A DNA stretch of 64,000 nt from Prosthecobacter algae (lineage in GTDB: Bacteria > Verrucomicrobiota > Verrucomicrobiia > Verrucomicrobiales > Verrucomicrobiaceae): contig NZ_BAABIA010000005.1 of assembly GCF_039542385.1 (NCBI RefSeq), forward strand, positions 434,001 to 498,000. The letters run 5' to 3'. The notes under the pieces are model-generated. The model was not told the DNA's origin. It was given only the letters and a program-made list of their open reading frames with translations, and searched no databases. A program made the position numbers and the translations under genes. Below, piece after piece: positions 61,974 to 64,000 of the stretch. Numbering within the stretch: position 1 is the stretch's first letter; each line of letters begins with the position of its first letter.

Positions 61974-62291
61974 ATGTCCAACCCTGTCAAAATCGTCGGC
62001 CCCGAGTCCCCTGCCCCGGCCAAAGTCACGCCCCCTGCGGAGGCCGTGTATTCCAATGTCACGCGCCTGTTCGCGACGCCGAATGAGGTCATCTTCGACT
62101 TCGGTCTGAACCTGAATGCCTTTGGCCCGATGGTGGAAGAAGACGCCAAGATCGTCAGCCGCGTGGTCACTTCCTACGATGGCGCGAAGCGCCTGTGGGC
62201 GCACCTGACCCAGACCCTGCAGGCCTATGAGCAGAAGTACGGCCCCATCGAGCTGGATGTGAGCAAGCGGATGAAGAAAGAGGAGGCCTGA
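61974..62291 (+). CDS. DUF3467 family protein
   Basis: 105 residues with the DUF3467 pattern VYSNVTRLFATPNEVIFDFG, then VSRVVTSYDGAKRLWAHLTQ and YEQKYGPIEL. Such small proteins have no known role. It starts 6 bp after the fdhD stop, so it belongs to the lpxK-fdhD run. Confidence 0.82.
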   Translation: MSNPVKIVGPESPAPAKVTPPAEAVYSNVTRLFATPNEVIFDFGLNLNAFGPMVEEDAKIVSRVVTSYDGAKRLWAHLTQTLQAYEQKYGPIELDVSKRMKKEEA

Positions 62292-63683
62292 TCAGGCCAC
62301 CGCCGGAGCGGGGAGTTCCCGCCCGATCTCCTCCACCCGGTAGCCGAAACCACTGCCACTGAGCGTGCTGAAGTCCACCACGCCCCCACGACGGCGGTAG
62401 AGGCCAGGGTGGATTTTTTCCTCCACCACGGAGGCGTCCGGGTAAAACTGCATGGCATTGCACTCCACGCCCTGGATCGTACCTGCATGGGCGGCAAGGC
62501 GCACGTGTGGGATGATGGCCAGCATGGGATTCGTGAGGTCCTGCACCATGAGCGGCATGCCGTGGGCCTTGGCCCAGCAAAGGCTGAGGAGCGCGCCGGT
62601 CTGCGTCTTGCAGGTCTTCAAGGCCACGCCCGACCAGCCTAAACGGCGGCCCAGACGGACGAATTCCCAATCGTGCGCGCTTTCATCCAGGAACAGCGGC
62701 TTGCGGGCGGAGACACTGCGCACGTCAATCTGGTGTGCTTCAAGATCGTAAGGGAAAGGTTGCTCCACATACAGCGTGCGGGCATACAGCTCAGGCTCAT
62801 CGGCCAGGAGGCGATCCGTGATGTCATTCACATAAGCGGGATCTTTGACCGTGCAGTTGAAGTCCGCGCTCAGCCATTTCACCCCGTTTTCAAGGCCGAT
62901 TCGGCCCACGCGCACCATGCGCTCATAGTCCCAAGCGGCATCGGTGCCGCGCAGCTTCACCTTCAGGCATTTCAGGCCATCGCGCTGGATCCAGTCGGCC
63001 AGCAAGAGGGGGTGCTCATCTTTCGGCTCGCTGCCAGTGAGGTCCGCCGTTTCCAGGGCATCCACACCGCCCACCAAGTGCCACACAGGCAGGACCTTGG
63101 GCGCCTGTTTGACCAGGTAATCTGCCGGGTAACGTCCTGCGAAGCTGACGTTGCTGCCTGCTTCTGGCTCCAGGAAAGCAGACAGGTCGCGGTTCATGAA
63201 CTCTGCATTGTAAGTCTCGTAAATGTCACGGCCCAGGAGGTTGCCATACGCATCATGAACGGCGATGTCGAAGGCGCTGAAGGCCACCAGCGATCCCAGA
63301 TAAGGCATTTCTGGACCGCCTGCGGCGACATTGGCTGCGGCCAGCGTTTCGGCCAACGGGCCGTGGATGAAATCCTGGCCGATTTCCATCGGGTGCCCCA
63401 CCAGGCCCGACTGCACCAAACGGCTGGCGAGCTGGATGGAAAAAGCCTCCATGCGGCGGGCGCGCTCGGCCACGGCCAGAGTGCTAGGCCAGACCCAGGA
63501 AACGCTCAGCGGAGTCTCTCCCCAGCCCGTGGCAGAGCGGCCGTTCCGATCCTCCACCGTCACCTGGGTACGAAGGCAGACGGTGCTCGTCACCGTCTCA
63601 GGCCCGAACTTCAGCGGCACACGCATGGTGACGGGAAGGAAGTAAACCTGGGCCTGGGTGATGCGAATATCCGTGCTCTTCAT
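62292..63683 (-). CDS. Enolase-superfamily (mandelate racemase/MLE-type) enzyme
   Basis: 463 residues from the ATG at 63683 (a 488-residue reading adds 25 hydrophobic residues unlike the family). Catalytic residues fit the muconate-lactonising-enzyme type: K-x-K in LKCLKVKLRG, metal ligands D in LSADFNCT, E in LYVEQPF and D/E in FLDESAHDW, and the second base K in VALKTCKTQTG. The substrate cannot be told; related enzymes act on dipeptides, sugar acids or lactones. It is convergent with the DUF3467 gene, whose stop abuts it. Confidence 0.85.
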   Translation of the reverse strand: MKSTDIRITQAQVYFLPVTMRVPLKFGPETVTSTVCLRTQVTVEDRNGRSATGWGETPLSVSWVWPSTLAVAERARRMEAFSIQLASRLVQSGLVGHPMEIGQDFIHGPLAETLAAANVAAGGPEMPYLGSLVAFSAFDIAVHDAYGNLLGRDIYETYNAEFMNRDLSAFLEPEAGSNVSFAGRYPADYLVKQAPKVLPVWHLVGGVDALETADLTGSEPKDEHPLLLADWIQRDGLKCLKVKLRGTDAAWDYERMVRVGRIGLENGVKWLSADFNCTVKDPAYVNDITDRLLADEPELYARTLYVEQPFPYDLEAHQIDVRSVSARKPLFLDESAHDWEFVRLGRRLGWSGVALKTCKTQTGALLSLCWAKAHGMPLMVQDLTNPMLAIIPHVRLAAHAGTIQGVECNAMQFYPDASVVEEKIHPGLYRRRGGVVDFSTLSGSGFGYRVEEIGRELPAPAVA

Positions 63684-63812
63684 AACTGTTAAAATCGGAG
63701 GGAGAATTTGAGTAACTATGAGGGTGTTTTTGCGTAGCAGAAATGACAGTGTCATCACTTACGTGAAACGTCATTCGACAGTACGTGACAGCCTGCTAAG
63801 CATTGCGCCCCG

Positions 63813-64000
63813 ATGATTGGAAAATCCAGTTGGATTCAAAGTCTTTTCGCCTGGCTCCTTCCGGCTTTTGTCGGAACGGCCGTGGGCGGCGGGATGATCG
63901 TGGTCTTGAGTCAACCGGACACCAAAAGCAAGCTGGAGATGGAGGCCCTGAGCCAAAGCCCCAGCCTCGAAAAAAAGGAGCTCGAAAGCAGCTTTTCAAC
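63813..64000 (+). CDS. Membrane-anchored protein, 3' end beyond the window
   Basis: The first 62 codons of a gene that runs off the right edge. It starts MIGKSSWIQSLFAWLLPAFV, continues GTAVGGGMIVVLSQ as a membrane anchor, then a charged, helical segment with EMEALSQSPSLEKKELESS. The composition fits an envelope protein. Nothing more can be said from the part present. Confidence 0.65.
   Translation, partial: MIGKSSWIQSLFAWLLPAFVGTAVGGGMIVVLSQPDTKSKLEMEALSQSPSLEKKELESSFS

Overview
The window looks like a chromosomal segment of a Verrucomicrobium-type bacterium (Verrucomicrobiaceae, Prosthecobacter/Verrucomicrobium-like). The signs are two autotransporter-repeat proteins with VPEP sorting tails (PEP-CTERM), a DUF1592-type c-type cytochrome protein, a DUF1080-like secreted protein, a LamG-like secreted protein, a discoidin-type sensor kinase and lpxK (Gram-negative lipid A). 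The phylum assignment is inference from gene content. No rRNA, complete tRNA or CRISPR array was found.

Bases 1 to about 13,060 form an accessory, defence-rich island, visibly richer in A+T than the rest over its first 5 kb. A forward run holds a small Cys/His-rich protein, a SLATT-type 2-3TM membrane protein, a 1136-residue RecB-like nuclease + DEDD exonuclease + SF1 helicase fusion and an HNH endonuclease. I regard it as the best candidate for an undescribed defence system. Convergent to it is an McrBC (type IV restriction) pair, with an IS66 transposase remnant at the junction. Decayed gene pieces follow, then a HigB toxin with an antitoxin that carries an ImmA/IrrE-type zinc-peptidase domain. 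The right edge shows a tRNA-Pro-like 3' half and a comM gene that ends right after its conserved MNPC motif.

Bases 14,200-25,900 hold secreted and catabolic genes: a 1080-residue MBG/FN3 protein, an esterase, a GDPD-family phosphodiesterase, a beta-helix protein, a PEP-CTERM repeat protein, and an SDR dehydrogenase plus sugar isomerase pair. A toxin-antitoxin cluster follows (AbiEi/AbiEii, a HEPN/RES protein, MazE/MazF), including a broken second copy of the mazE start under the RES gene. Bases 29,800-41,000 carry more secreted proteins, a zinc-type dehydrogenase lacking its structural-zinc cysteines and a 2567-residue PEP-CTERM repeat protein. A 29-bp sequence is repeated in front of three catabolic genes (beta-helix, SDR, dehydrogenase), suggesting a small sugar-acid-type regulon.

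Bases 41,085-64,000 look like ordinary chromosome: a two-component system divergent from the DUF1592 cytochrome gene, a ParA-like ATPase with a roadblock-like partner, nagA, an Idh/MocA oxidoreductase, an FHA protein, a translationally coupled ABC transporter-panC set, an RraB-like protein, nadB, DUF2625 and DUF6210-like proteins, lpxK-fdhD, a DUF3467 protein and an enolase-superfamily enzyme. fdhD carries an 86-bp palindromic element inserted in frame, which resembles a mobile palindromic repeat living inside a protein-coding gene.
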